This document shows, piece after piece, positions 1 through 6,206 of a stretch of 9,972 bases of DNA. Made by a program: the position numbers and the translations under genes. Numbering within the stretch: position 1 is the stretch's first letter; each line of letters opens with the position of its first letter. This DNA comes from Verrucomicrobiota bacterium (GTDB lineage Bacteria > Verrucomicrobiota > Verrucomicrobiia > Chthoniobacterales > Xiphinematobacteraceae): the NCBI GenBank assembly GCA_003176035.1, contig PSRL01000047.1, positions 1 to 9,972 of the forward strand, read 5' to 3'. The notes beneath the pieces were generated by a model. The model did not search any database. It had not been told where the DNA came from and worked only from the letters and a program-made list of their open reading frames with translations.

Positions 1-3
1 CCT

Positions 4-63
4 TGCGCTACTCGACGACTGAGCAACGCAGGCGCCGGATGCTTTTCAGCCCTTTTTCAGGGC
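4..63. repeat. Two adjacent hairpins at the left edge, possible dispersed repeat
   Basis: The first dyad pairs positions 4-13 with 21-30 around a 7-base loop. Read as minus-strand RNA it is a continuous 10-pair stem with two G-U wobbles, whereas the plus-strand reading has two mismatches. The second dyad is GCCCT (49-53), a 5-base loop, then AGGGC (59-63), a perfect 5-pair stem. Neither is followed by a clear T-run, so they do not look like ordinary intrinsic terminators. The wobbles are compatible only with a minus-strand transcript, which suggests that an RNA fold may be maintained there. The window edge cuts off whatever lies to the left, so this may be the end of a longer element. Repeat status is inference; only the dyads are seen. 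Confidence 0.35.
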
Positions 64-89
64 GTACTATTTAATAAATGCTCTAGCTC

Positions 90-109
90 AAACGCCTTTA
101 TAGGTGTTT
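90..109. terminator. A/T-flanked hairpin beyond the cluster end, candidate terminator
   Basis: Eight bases (90-97) pair with 102-109 around a 4-base loop. The stem begins with AAA and ends with TTT, as in short bidirectional terminators. It lies about 35 bases beyond the stop codon of the CDF transporter, the last gene of the minus-strand cluster. In the plus-strand reading all eight pairs form (one G-U). In the minus-strand reading the same position is a C-A mismatch, which weakens it as a terminator of the cluster. The T-run is only three bases. The position is apt but the structure is modest. Confidence 0.3.
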
Positions 110-143
110 CGCTATATGGGAAGAGGGGGGTGATCAATTGTGC

Positions 144-1037
144 TCAATCAGGCTCCAGGTGCACTGTGATATCCCGCAGCCGTGGATCATTTGCGAGTAG
201 ATGATGGATTACATTATGAGAAATTTGATGTCCCTCCCGAACCGAAAGATCACCGTTCACGCGGACATGCAGATCGGCTAAGAGACTGACGCCACTCTTT
301 CGTACGCGGCATTTTTCCACGCTTTTCACCCCCGGAATCGATTTGGCAACTTCCAACATGCTGTTGACCATGTCTTCGGAAACGCGGGCATCCATGATTT
401 CTTTGGCGGTGTTTCGAAGGATATACACACCATTCAAGATAATTATCCCACAGGAAAAAATAGCCGCCCAGTTGTCCGCCGTTCGGAACGCCGGAATTCC
501 AGTCAAAGTTAAAGAAATGCCAATGAAAGCAGCTAGGGACGTCATCGCATCTGATCTATGGTGCCATGCATCAGCATGAAGCAATGAACTGTTGAGCTCC
601 TGATTCTTTCGAAGCATGGTTTGGGAGAGAAGGCCCTTAATCAGGATTACCACGATCAAAATGAGTAAAGTGAAGGACGATGGATGTTGTGGAGGAGGGG
701 AGGCAATCTGAGAAAATGCGGTTCGTCCAATAATAATTCCTGAGAATATTAATAGACCACCCCCAAAAATCCCGGCCAAAGATTCGATTTTTCCGTGACC
801 GTATGGGTGTTCCGCATCAGGGGGCTGCTGGGCAGCTTTGTAAGCTATCCCGTTTAAAAATGAATTGAGAACATCTAAAAGGGATTCCAATCCGTCCGCA
901 AGAAGAGCGTGAGAGTGGCCAAGGAGTCCACCTCCGATTTTTATGGCAGCAAAGCTGATATTTGTTGTCAATCCCCAGAGAATCATCCGGTAGCTCTGTT
1001 GCGTCGGAGGAGCAATGGTCGAATAGAGGGGTCCCAT
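144..1037 (-). CDS. Cation diffusion facilitator (CDF) family metal efflux transporter
   Basis: A 297-residue inner-membrane secondary transporter that should export a divalent cation (Zn, Fe, Mn or similar) in exchange for protons. Hydrophobic segments lie at roughly 18-40, 44-65, 88-111, 122-138, 165-180 and 190-207, followed by a soluble ferredoxin-like C-terminal domain (about 215-297), the CDF architecture. The transport site should be E51 and D55 in the second helix (ESLLD) with H159 and D163 in the fifth (HHRSD), by analogy with D45/D49/H153/D157 of E. coli YiiP. Glu replaces the first Asp, so metal specificity cannot be assigned. The conserved HPYGHGK loop is at 77-83. The start is ATG, 28 bases after the secreted-protein gene, with no Shine-Dalgarno. 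It is the last gene of the biosynthetic cluster, so its metabolic link is unclear. Family assignment is firm; substrate is unknown. Confidence 0.93.
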   Translation of the reverse strand: MGPLYSTIAPPTQQSYRMILWGLTTNISFAAIKIGGGLLGHSHALLADGLESLLDVLNSFLNGIAYKAAQQPPDAEHPYGHGKIESLAGIFGGGLLIFSGIIIGRTAFSQIASPPPQHPSSFTLLILIVVILIKGLLSQTMLRKNQELNSSLLHADAWHHRSDAMTSLAAFIGISLTLTGIPAFRTADNWAAIFSCGIIILNGVYILRNTAKEIMDARVSEDMVNSMLEVAKSIPGVKSVEKCRVRKSGVSLLADLHVRVNGDLSVREGHQISHNVIHHLLANDPRLRDITVHLEPD

Positions 1038-1065
1038 GAAAATAAAATAGCAACAAGACGCGCTC

Positions 1066-1449
1066 TTAAAAATTCCGAAAACTCATAGCGCCGGCGGCAG
1101 GAATATAAAAGTCCTCCCCTTTGACTTTTGTGAGGTAAGCCACCGTATGGTCCTCACTTTTTAACAACGGGATTTCTCCTGGGCCACACCATCCTTTGGG
1201 ATGCGAAGTGATCCGATAGTGAATTTCCAAAGTCTGAGCGGCTTTGATTTGGGAGCTGGTTCGGATTATCTGAGTGACGGTTGCTAAAATCTTCACTTCG
1301 GTTCCTGAAGGCACAGCATTGGTTTCGACATGGGTAATCCGTAGCTGAAGGTATTCTGAGGCCGAATGTTGCTTTGCCTCATAGACGGAGGGTGCCAACT
1401 CACCAAAAGCCGATAATGACGAAATCAGAAGGAGGAAAAAAATTTTCAT
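1066..1449 (-). CDS. Small secreted protein of unknown function
   Basis: A 127-residue protein I do not recognise as a named family. It opens with a clean Sec signal peptide: Met-Lys, then a hydrophobic run to about residue 13, with a probable cut after AFG near residue 16, so the mature form of about 110 residues should be periplasmic or extracellular. The mature part looks like a small beta-rich domain, with alternating hydrophobic stretches such as EVKILATVTQII and TLEIHYRI, then a WCGPGEIP loop and the C-terminal stretch FYIPAAGAMSF. Only one cysteine remains, so no internal disulfide is possible. There is no lipobox and no membrane segment after the signal. It sits 19 bases after panB and 28 bases before the CDF gene, so it is probably co-transcribed with both. 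The clear signal peptide, the ATG start and the tight spacing argue that it is real. An OB/TIMP-like fold is a guess. Confidence 0.78.
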   Translation of the reverse strand: MKIFFLLLISSLSAFGELAPSVYEAKQHSASEYLQLRITHVETNAVPSGTEVKILATVTQIIRTSSQIKAAQTLEIHYRITSHPKGWCGPGEIPLLKSEDHTVAYLTKVKGEDFYIPAAGAMSFRNF

Positions 1450-1468
1450 GTCAATTTCCGAAAATTTA

Positions 1469-2275
1469 TTACAAAGAAGCCGATTCTCCGGGATTTTTCA
1501 GGGGCGTTTTGCGGGCTTCTCGAATAAATTTCTCAGCGGCGCACTGGATTTCTCTCGCCACATTTCCATAACACGCAGCAAATTTCGGCCGAAACCAGGG
1601 TGAAAAGCCTGCCACATCAGAAAGGACCAGGATTTTTCCATCACAGCATTCCCCGCTACCAATGCCAATAACCGGAATCGAGAGCATACGAGTGATTTCA
1701 TCCGCCAAAGAGGGAACTACCATCTCCAACACCACGCCAAAAGCGCCTGCCTCCTCTACAGCCAATGCATCCGCACGGATGCGTTCCGCCTCTTCAGTAT
1801 TCTTACCCTGCTTCCGATATCCATCTTCCTTCCGCACGCGCTGGGGGAGGAGACCTATGTGGGCCAAAACGGGGATACCCCGAGAAGTCAAGGTCTTCAA
1901 AATAGTACAGACATCTTGACCTCCCTCCAACTTTACCGCGATGGTACCAGCTTGCCGAAGAGCAAAAGCGCTTTTTAGGGCCCTTTCTTCGGTTTTATAC
2001 GACCCATCCGGAAGATCTGCCACTAAAAGCGTATGTTGCACCCCGCGTGCAACAGCAGCTGTGTGATGCACCATAGTTTGCAGAGTGACCCCCCTAGTAT
2101 CAGCATGACCTAATGCCACCATGGCCAAGGAGTCGCCCACTAAAATAAAATCAAGACCGGCGCTGTCCAACAGGCGACCGCTCGGATAATCTGTCGCCGT
2201 GAGCGCAGCCCAACGATGGCCCTCTTGTTTCTTCTTTATCCATGCGGCGCGTAAGAGAAGCGGATCTATTTTCAC
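1469..2275 (-). CDS. panB: 3-methyl-2-oxobutanoate hydroxymethyltransferase (ketopantoate hydroxymethyltransferase)
   Basis: PanB transfers a one-carbon unit from 5,10-methylene-tetrahydrofolate to 2-oxoisovalerate, giving ketopantoate, the first committed step to pantothenate and coenzyme A; it is cytoplasmic. The 268 residues span a full TIM-barrel PanB. Counterparts of the E. coli metal and substrate ligands are present: D48 in LVGDSL, D87 in VADLP, K115 and E117 in VKLEGG, and the catalytic base E184 in VLEMV. AHIGLLPQ (138-145) and IPVIGIGSGECCDGK (about 195-209) are also diagnostic. An oddity is Asp at position 90 (DLPDGSY), where family members usually have Phe or another bulky residue. 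The start codon is GTG (2273-2275), 22 bases after folK, with no Shine-Dalgarno. Placing PanB beside the folate enzyme FolK fits its folate co-substrate. No panC is in the window. Confidence 0.95.
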   Translation of the reverse strand: MKIDPLLLRAAWIKKKQEGHRWAALTATDYPSGRLLDSAGLDFILVGDSLAMVALGHADTRGVTLQTMVHHTAAVARGVQHTLLVADLPDGSYKTEERALKSAFALRQAGTIAVKLEGGQDVCTILKTLTSRGIPVLAHIGLLPQRVRKEDGYRKQGKNTEEAERIRADALAVEEAGAFGVVLEMVVPSLADEITRMLSIPVIGIGSGECCDGKILVLSDVAGFSPWFRPKFAACYGNVAREIQCAAEKFIREARKTPLKNPGESASL

Positions 2276-2297
2276 AGGAATTTAGTAATTACTTTTT

Positions 2298-2822
2298 TTA
2301 AGTAAAAAGCGGGTCTTCTATCTTTTGTACAGTTGGCGAAAGCGGAAGGGCAGCAAGAAGCTGCTGCACCGTCAGTTTCTGATTAGGGAGCACACGGTCG
2401 GTTGCGCAATCGGCAAGTGGGGCTAAAACAAAGCGTCGATTTTGTATTCTTGGGTGAGGAAGGCGGATGGGACCGGCAGTCAATACAACCGAGTTAAGAT
2501 AAAGAAAATCGAGATCCAAGGGCCGCGGAGTGTGTAATGGGCGAGGTTGCTGCTGACGTCCTGCGTGAATTTCCAATTTTTGAAGTTCCTCCCAGAGTGC
2601 CAGCGCGCCTTTTTTCCATTCTATTTCTACAACCGCATTTAAAAAGAAAGCAGAGTTGGGGGGACAATCGATCGGCTCGGTTCGATAAATATGGGAGGCC
2701 CGAACGGATTGCGGTGACGCCGAAAGGTCTTTAAGAGCCCGAGCAGCCCAGCGCAAGTGAGATAGGCTATCGCCCAGGTTGGACCCTAGAGCGATGCCTG
2801 CGCGAAAATCAACGAGGGGCAT
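2298..2822 (-). CDS. folK: 2-amino-4-hydroxy-6-hydroxymethyldihydropteridine pyrophosphokinase (HPPK)
   Basis: FolK moves pyrophosphate from ATP to 6-hydroxymethyl-7,8-dihydropterin, making the substrate for dihydropteroate synthase in folate synthesis. In the 174-residue product the N-terminal ALGSNLGD (11-18), FLNAV (60-64), RPLDLDFLYL (100-109; D103 and D105 should bind the two magnesium ions) and LPHPRIQNRRFVLAPL motifs are all in the normal order. Length is normal for a stand-alone HPPK, with no fused aldolase (FolB) or synthase (FolP) domain. Two starts are possible: TTG at 2826-2828, immediately after the dapB stop, or ATG at 2820-2822, two codons later. I chose the ATG because neither has a ribosome binding site and ATG is the stronger codon; the difference is two residues. 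It follows dapB without a real gap, so translational coupling is likely. Confidence 0.95.
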   Translation of the reverse strand: MPLVDFRAGIALGSNLGDSLSHLRWAARALKDLSASPQSVRASHIYRTEPIDCPPNSAFFLNAVVEIEWKKGALALWEELQKLEIHAGRQQQPRPLHTPRPLDLDFLYLNSVVLTAGPIRLPHPRIQNRRFVLAPLADCATDRVLPNQKLTVQQLLAALPLSPTVQKIEDPLFT

Positions 2823-2828
2823 GAGCAA

Positions 2829-3578
2829 TCAGCGAAGGGAAAGTACGTCCTGCATGTCATAAAGGCCTGGAGGCTGCTTGAGGATCCAGGCCGCAGCCCG
2901 CAGCGAACCCCGCGCGAAGGTTGTCCGATTAGAAGCCTTATGCGAGAGTTCCACGCGTTCACCATCGCCGGAGAAGAGAACTGTGTGATCGCCCACTACG
3001 TCCCCTCCACGGAGGGCATGCATTCCAATTTCAGCGACCGGCCGTTCTCCAATGATTCCTTGACGGCCATGGCGCACCTGGTGAGCCACAGAAAGGGAAC
3101 GCACTTCGGCTAAAATTTCGGCCAAGCGACAAGCAGTACCGCTGGGGGCATCTTTTTTATGACGATGATGCATTTCCACAATTTCCAGATCGAATTCAGG
3201 ACCAAGAATTTCAGCGGTTTTTCGCGAAAGCCAAAAGAGAGTATTGATTCCGACACTGAAGTTGGGTGCAAGGACAATCGGAATTTTTTGAGAGCATTGA
3301 GTGATAGCTGCGCGGGTGGCCTCACTGTGACCGGTGGTACCGATTACAATGGGCTTATTTTCCTGAGCAGAGATCTCTACGAAAGAGAGAGTGGCTGCTG
3401 GTTCAGTAAAATCGATTGTAACATCGCATTTTTTTAGAGTGTCAGAAAAGGAGTCGGAGTTTTGAGTCCCGATCGCACCGTTGATTTGGAATCGGCTATC
3501 TTCCCGCGTGCAGGTGGCTATCGCTTGCCCCATACGGCCCTCAATACCCGTGATGAGAAGTCGAATCGGGGACGTCAT
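2829..3578 (-). CDS. dapB: 4-hydroxy-tetrahydrodipicolinate reductase
   Basis: DapB reduces 4-hydroxy-tetrahydrodipicolinate to tetrahydrodipicolinate with NAD(P)H, the second step of the lysine/meso-DAP branch. The 249 residues show the N-terminal nucleotide-binding loop GIEGRMG (11-17), DFTEP (56-60), GTTG (80-83), APNFSVG (104-110) and the signature EMHHRHKKDAPSGTA (135 onward). In that signature H137 and K141 match the catalytic H159 and K163 of E. coli. The C-terminal ALRGGDVVGDH and the RTTFARGSLRAA segment complete the fold. It is slightly shorter than the E. coli enzyme (273), within the normal family range. Its ATG overlaps the dapA stop as ATGA (3575-3578), indicating coupled translation with the enzyme that makes its unstable substrate. 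Confidence 0.97.
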   Translation of the reverse strand: MTSPIRLLITGIEGRMGQAIATCTREDSRFQINGAIGTQNSDSFSDTLKKCDVTIDFTEPAATLSFVEISAQENKPIVIGTTGHSEATRAAITQCSQKIPIVLAPNFSVGINTLFWLSRKTAEILGPEFDLEIVEMHHRHKKDAPSGTACRLAEILAEVRSLSVAHQVRHGRQGIIGERPVAEIGMHALRGGDVVGDHTVLFSGDGERVELSHKASNRTTFARGSLRAAAWILKQPPGLYDMQDVLSLR

Positions 3579-4465
3579 TTGGTGAGAGGTAACAACTGAA
3601 CATGCCGTAGGGCATGCTCAATCCGTTGTTTACTGGAACCAGATAACTCACAAAGCGGTAAACGAACCTCCGGCCTGCTTTTATCAAGAAGAGAAAGCGC
3701 ATATTTGACTGGCGCGGGGTTTGCTTCCACAAAGAGACTTTTAAAAAAGTCATAATACTTGAGATGCAATTGGAGAGCTACCTCCGGCTGACCTGCTTGC
3801 CAAGCTTTTACAAGTTGAGATATTTCCTGGGGGATGACGTTGGAAGCAACGCTAATCACGCCTTGGGCTCCCACGGCAAGAAAGGGCAGAGTTAACGAAT
3901 CGTCTCCGGATAAAATGGAAAACTGGGAAGGTACGGCGGTGCGCAACTGGCTAACGCGCTCCACGCTGCCTCCTGCTTCTTTCAATGCCACGATGTTAGG
4001 ACAATCAGAGGCGAGGCGTGCCACCGTTTCGACACTGATTTCCACACCACATCGTCCCGGAATGCTATAAAGGATTAGAGGTAAGGAAGTGGAGCGGGAA
4101 ATTTCCTGATAATGGCGATAGAGACCCTCCTGAGAGGGCTTGTTATAATAGGGCGCGACGAGCAATGCGGCATCAGCACCGAGTTTTTCCGCTTCTTGGG
4201 TGAGATGCACCGCTTCCGCCGTGGAATTAGAACCGGTGCCTGCGATTACCCGAACAGCGCCTCTCACAGCTTCGACTGTGAGTCGAACGACTTCGGTATG
4301 CTCTTCTGTGGTAAGCGTCGGGGATTCGCCGGTAGTCCCCACAGGAACAATTCCATCCACACCGCTGGCAATTTGTTTATCGATCAGCTGGCGATAGGCG
4401 TTGGTATCTAATTTCCCATTTGAAAATGGGGTGATTAAAGCGGTGTAAGTTCCGACAAATCTCAT
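3575..4465 (-). CDS. dapA: 4-hydroxy-tetrahydrodipicolinate synthase
   Basis: DapA condenses pyruvate with aspartate semialdehyde, the committed step to lysine and to meso-DAP for peptidoglycan; it is a cytoplasmic TIM barrel, usually a tetramer. The 296-residue length is standard. All key residues are visible: T44 and T45 in VGTTGES, Y133 in LYSIPGR, R138 in the same motif, and the Schiff-base lysine K162 in VALKEAGG. SGDDSLTLPFLAVGAQG marks the seventh and eighth strands. The complete catalytic set makes this a synthase rather than one of the related aldolases (NanA, KDG aldolase), and the flanking dapF and dapB confirm it. It starts with ATG 11 bases after dapF and overlaps dapB by 4 bases. 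The upstream bases lack a Shine-Dalgarno. Confidence 0.97.
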   Translation of the reverse strand: MRFVGTYTALITPFSNGKLDTNAYRQLIDKQIASGVDGIVPVGTTGESPTLTTEEHTEVVRLTVEAVRGAVRVIAGTGSNSTAEAVHLTQEAEKLGADAALLVAPYYNKPSQEGLYRHYQEISRSTSLPLILYSIPGRCGVEISVETVARLASDCPNIVALKEAGGSVERVSQLRTAVPSQFSILSGDDSLTLPFLAVGAQGVISVASNVIPQEISQLVKAWQAGQPEVALQLHLKYYDFFKSLFVEANPAPVKYALSLLDKSRPEVRLPLCELSGSSKQRIEHALRHVQLLPLTK

Positions 4466-4476
4466 GGGATTAGGTT

Positions 4477-5289
4477 TTAGGCAGGAATTTCAATTTCTCC
4501 ATCGAAGACAAATTCGGCAGGGCCCCGCATCCGGACATTTTGAAAATTAGGGGAATTTTCAAAGGAAACTTCAATCTTGTCACCGCTCTGAACCACAACG
4601 CAAATCGGGGAGGGAGCGCCTGTACGCAGGTGATGCAAAAGGGCGGATGCGACTACTCCGGTACCACAGGCAAGCGTTTCGTTTTCAACACCGCGCTCGT
4701 AGGTCCGGATTCGCAGATGATTAGGAGCAAGAACTTGAATAAAATTGGCATTCGCCCCAGCCGGCAGAAAAGCAGCATGATGGCGAAGCTCAGCACCACG
4801 GCGGCTGATATCTATTTTCCCAACGTCCTCAACAAAAATAACCGCATGAGGAACTCCCGTATTGATAAAATGGACTTCTTCCGCTCCATTTTCCAGCTGT
4901 AAAACGGTTAAAGGTCGATGATCTCTGGGGGTGCTCATTTGAATTTCGACGCTGTTGTCGAGCAACGTCCCGCGAATTACACCAGCTGGCGTTTCAAAAG
5001 AAAGTGTTTTTTGCTGGCTGGCTGAAATTCGCAGAGCATATCGAAGAAAACAACGCGTGCCATTTCCGCACATCTCCGCTTCGCGACCGTCACTATTGTA
5101 ATACCGCATCCGAAACTCCGCTTTGCCCGTCGCGGGTTCGACCAAGAGCAGTCCATCGGCTCCTATGCCACGATGTCGATCACAGAGACGAGCAATCTGA
5201 TCCGTAGTGAGCTGAATTCGGCCTTCCCGGTTGTCCATCAAGATGAAGTCATTGCCAGCGCCATTCATTTTCGTAAAAGACAAATTCAT
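4477..5289 (-). CDS. dapF: Diaminopimelate epimerase
   Basis: DapF interconverts LL- and meso-diaminopimelate without a cofactor, using two cysteines, and supplies meso-DAP for the cell wall and for lysine. The 270-residue protein has the N-terminal FTKMNGAGNDF (5-15), the first catalytic site EMCGNGTRC with C74, and the second ETLACGTG with C208. These correspond to C73 and C217 of the Haemophilus enzyme. GIGADGLL (41-48) and NTGVPHAV (143-150) are also typical. The two symmetrical halves are both complete. The start is ATG, 18 bases after the trpA stop, with no Shine-Dalgarno. In the operon it precedes dapA and dapB although it acts after them. The enzymes making LL-DAP (dapL or dapD/C/E) are not in this window. 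Confidence 0.97.
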   Translation of the reverse strand: MNLSFTKMNGAGNDFILMDNREGRIQLTTDQIARLCDRHRGIGADGLLLVEPATGKAEFRMRYYNSDGREAEMCGNGTRCFLRYALRISASQQKTLSFETPAGVIRGTLLDNSVEIQMSTPRDHRPLTVLQLENGAEEVHFINTGVPHAVIFVEDVGKIDISRRGAELRHHAAFLPAGANANFIQVLAPNHLRIRTYERGVENETLACGTGVVASALLHHLRTGAPSPICVVVQSGDKIEVSFENSPNFQNVRMRGPAEFVFDGEIEIPA

Positions 5290-5307
5290 AGCTTGTTCGC
5301 GGATACC

Positions 5308-6135
5308 TTAGGCTTCTCGGGCGGCTTCCGCAAGGGGCCGTACAAAATTTTCCACCTGTTTTAACAGGTCTGGAGAGGAAGAATACTTCGCAATGCAAGC
5401 TACAAGTGCGCTGCCCACTACTGCTGCATCAGCATGAGCTGCAGCGGATTTCACTTGCTCTGGGGTAGAGATACCAAACCCGACTGCGATGGGCAAGGGG
5501 GTGTGGCAACGGATCTTCTGAATTTGGGTCGTCAGATTTTCTGCAAATCCAGCCTGCGTCCCAGTGACACCCTCATACAAAACGTAATATATAAACCCCT
5601 GAGCCGTCTGCACAATGGTTCTGATCCGGTCTTCGCTCGTTGTGGGAGTAACCAGTTGAACAGCCTGAAGGGCACTTTTTACATTGAGATCCTCATGGAA
5701 AGGCACTTCCTGGGGCGGTAAATCCAGAACTAGCAATCCGTCCGCGCCGGCGGAGGCAGCATCCGTGAGAAATCTTTTAAATCCGTAGGAATAAATGGGA
5801 TTGAGATAGGTGAACAAAACTACAGGCAAAGAGGATTCCCGCCGTAAAGTACAGACAATTTCAAGGATTTTTTCGACACTGGCGCCGGCCCGGAGAGCGC
5901 GCTCAGAGGCCGCTTGGATTGTAGGGCCATCCGCGCCTGGATCGGAAAAGGGAATGCCAAGCTCTAAGATATCCACCCCTGCCTGCTCCAAAGTTAACGC
6001 AATCTCCAACGTCTTTTTAGCGGAAGGATCGCCTCCCGTAATATACGTAACGAGAGCCTTTTTCTTTTGGCTCCTGAGCTGGGAGAAAACAAAATCAATG
6101 CGTGAGTCGTGCCCGGCTTTGTGAGAAATGAGCAT
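5308..6135 (-). CDS. trpA: Tryptophan synthase alpha chain
   Basis: TrpA cleaves indole-3-glycerol phosphate to indole and glyceraldehyde-3-phosphate; the indole is channelled to TrpB within the alpha2-beta2 complex in the cytoplasm. The 275 residues contain YITGGDPS (31-38), then LELGIPFSDP with catalytic E58, and ADGPTIQ with D69, matching E49 and D60 of Salmonella TrpA. Later come FTYLNPIYSYG, the flexible-loop stretch YEGVTGTQAG and the phosphate-binding VGFGIS and VVGSAL. It starts with ATG about 70 bases from the divergent glycoside hydrolase and is the first gene of the minus-strand cluster. No trpB adjoins it, which is unusual because trpB and trpA are normally neighbours. The N-terminus has about 12 residues before the conserved RIDFVFSQLR, so a slightly later start is conceivable, but no ATG or GTG suggests one. 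Confidence 0.97.
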   Translation of the reverse strand: MLISHKAGHDSRIDFVFSQLRSQKKKALVTYITGGDPSAKKTLEIALTLEQAGVDILELGIPFSDPGADGPTIQAASERALRAGASVEKILEIVCTLRRESSLPVVLFTYLNPIYSYGFKRFLTDAASAGADGLLVLDLPPQEVPFHEDLNVKSALQAVQLVTPTTSEDRIRTIVQTAQGFIYYVLYEGVTGTQAGFAENLTTQIQKIRCHTPLPIAVGFGISTPEQVKSAAAHADAAVVGSALVACIAKYSSSPDLLKQVENFVRPLAEAAREA

Positions 6136-6143
6136 AAAAAGGC

Positions 6144-6172
6144 AACGAACTGGATTAGTCCAGAGTTGTCAA
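6144..6172 (-). promoter_or_regulatory. Candidate -35 element facing trpA, poor -10
   Basis: On the minus strand a perfect TTGACA occupies 6167-6172, about 30 bases before the trpA start. The hexamer 17 bases further on (TTCGTT, 6144-6149) is a poor match to TATAAT, so either a different sigma factor, an activator, or another start upstream is used. This is the only non-coding stretch in front of the eight-gene cluster, so its main promoter should be here or inside the hydrolase gene. Confidence 0.3.
6150..6163. promoter_or_regulatory. Imperfect palindrome between divergent genes, possible operator
   Basis: CTGGA (6150-6154), four central bases, then TCCAG (6159-6163) form a 5+5 dyad. It falls between the candidate -35 and -10 positions of the trpA-facing promoter and just upstream of the hydrolase-facing -35. 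That placement would let a bound dimeric regulator affect both directions. The dyad is short and could be chance; no repressor gene is in the window. Confidence 0.25.
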
Positions 6173-6194
6173 GTATTCCACCTTCTCATAAAAA
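6166..6194 (+). promoter_or_regulatory. Candidate sigma-70-type promoter for the glycoside hydrolase
   Basis: TTGTCA (6166-6171, five of six consensus bases) is followed after exactly 17 bases by TAAAAA (6189-6194, four of six). Transcription would begin near 6201, only about six bases before the ATG at 6207, giving a nearly leaderless message. That agrees with the absence of a Shine-Dalgarno here. The -35 overlaps, on the other strand, the TTGACA facing trpA. Confidence 0.4.
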
Positions 6195-6206
6195 GAGCTC
6201 TCTTTT

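Noticed and set aside
3..74. Short open plus-strand frame reaching a stop at 72-74, possible end of a protein coming from the left edge
   Set aside because: Only 23 codons, it coincides with two hairpins, and no family is recognisable. It cannot be separated from chance.
343..579. Plus-strand open frame opposite the CDF transporter
   Set aside because: It is antisense to a gene with clear family motifs, has no family resemblance itself, and is explained by the codon pattern of the real gene.
6136..6206. Lysine riboswitch or trp attenuator in front of the trpA-dap cluster
   Set aside because: The space is only 71 bases. A lysine riboswitch needs well over 150, and I see no leader peptide with tandem Trp codons and no terminator/antiterminator pair.
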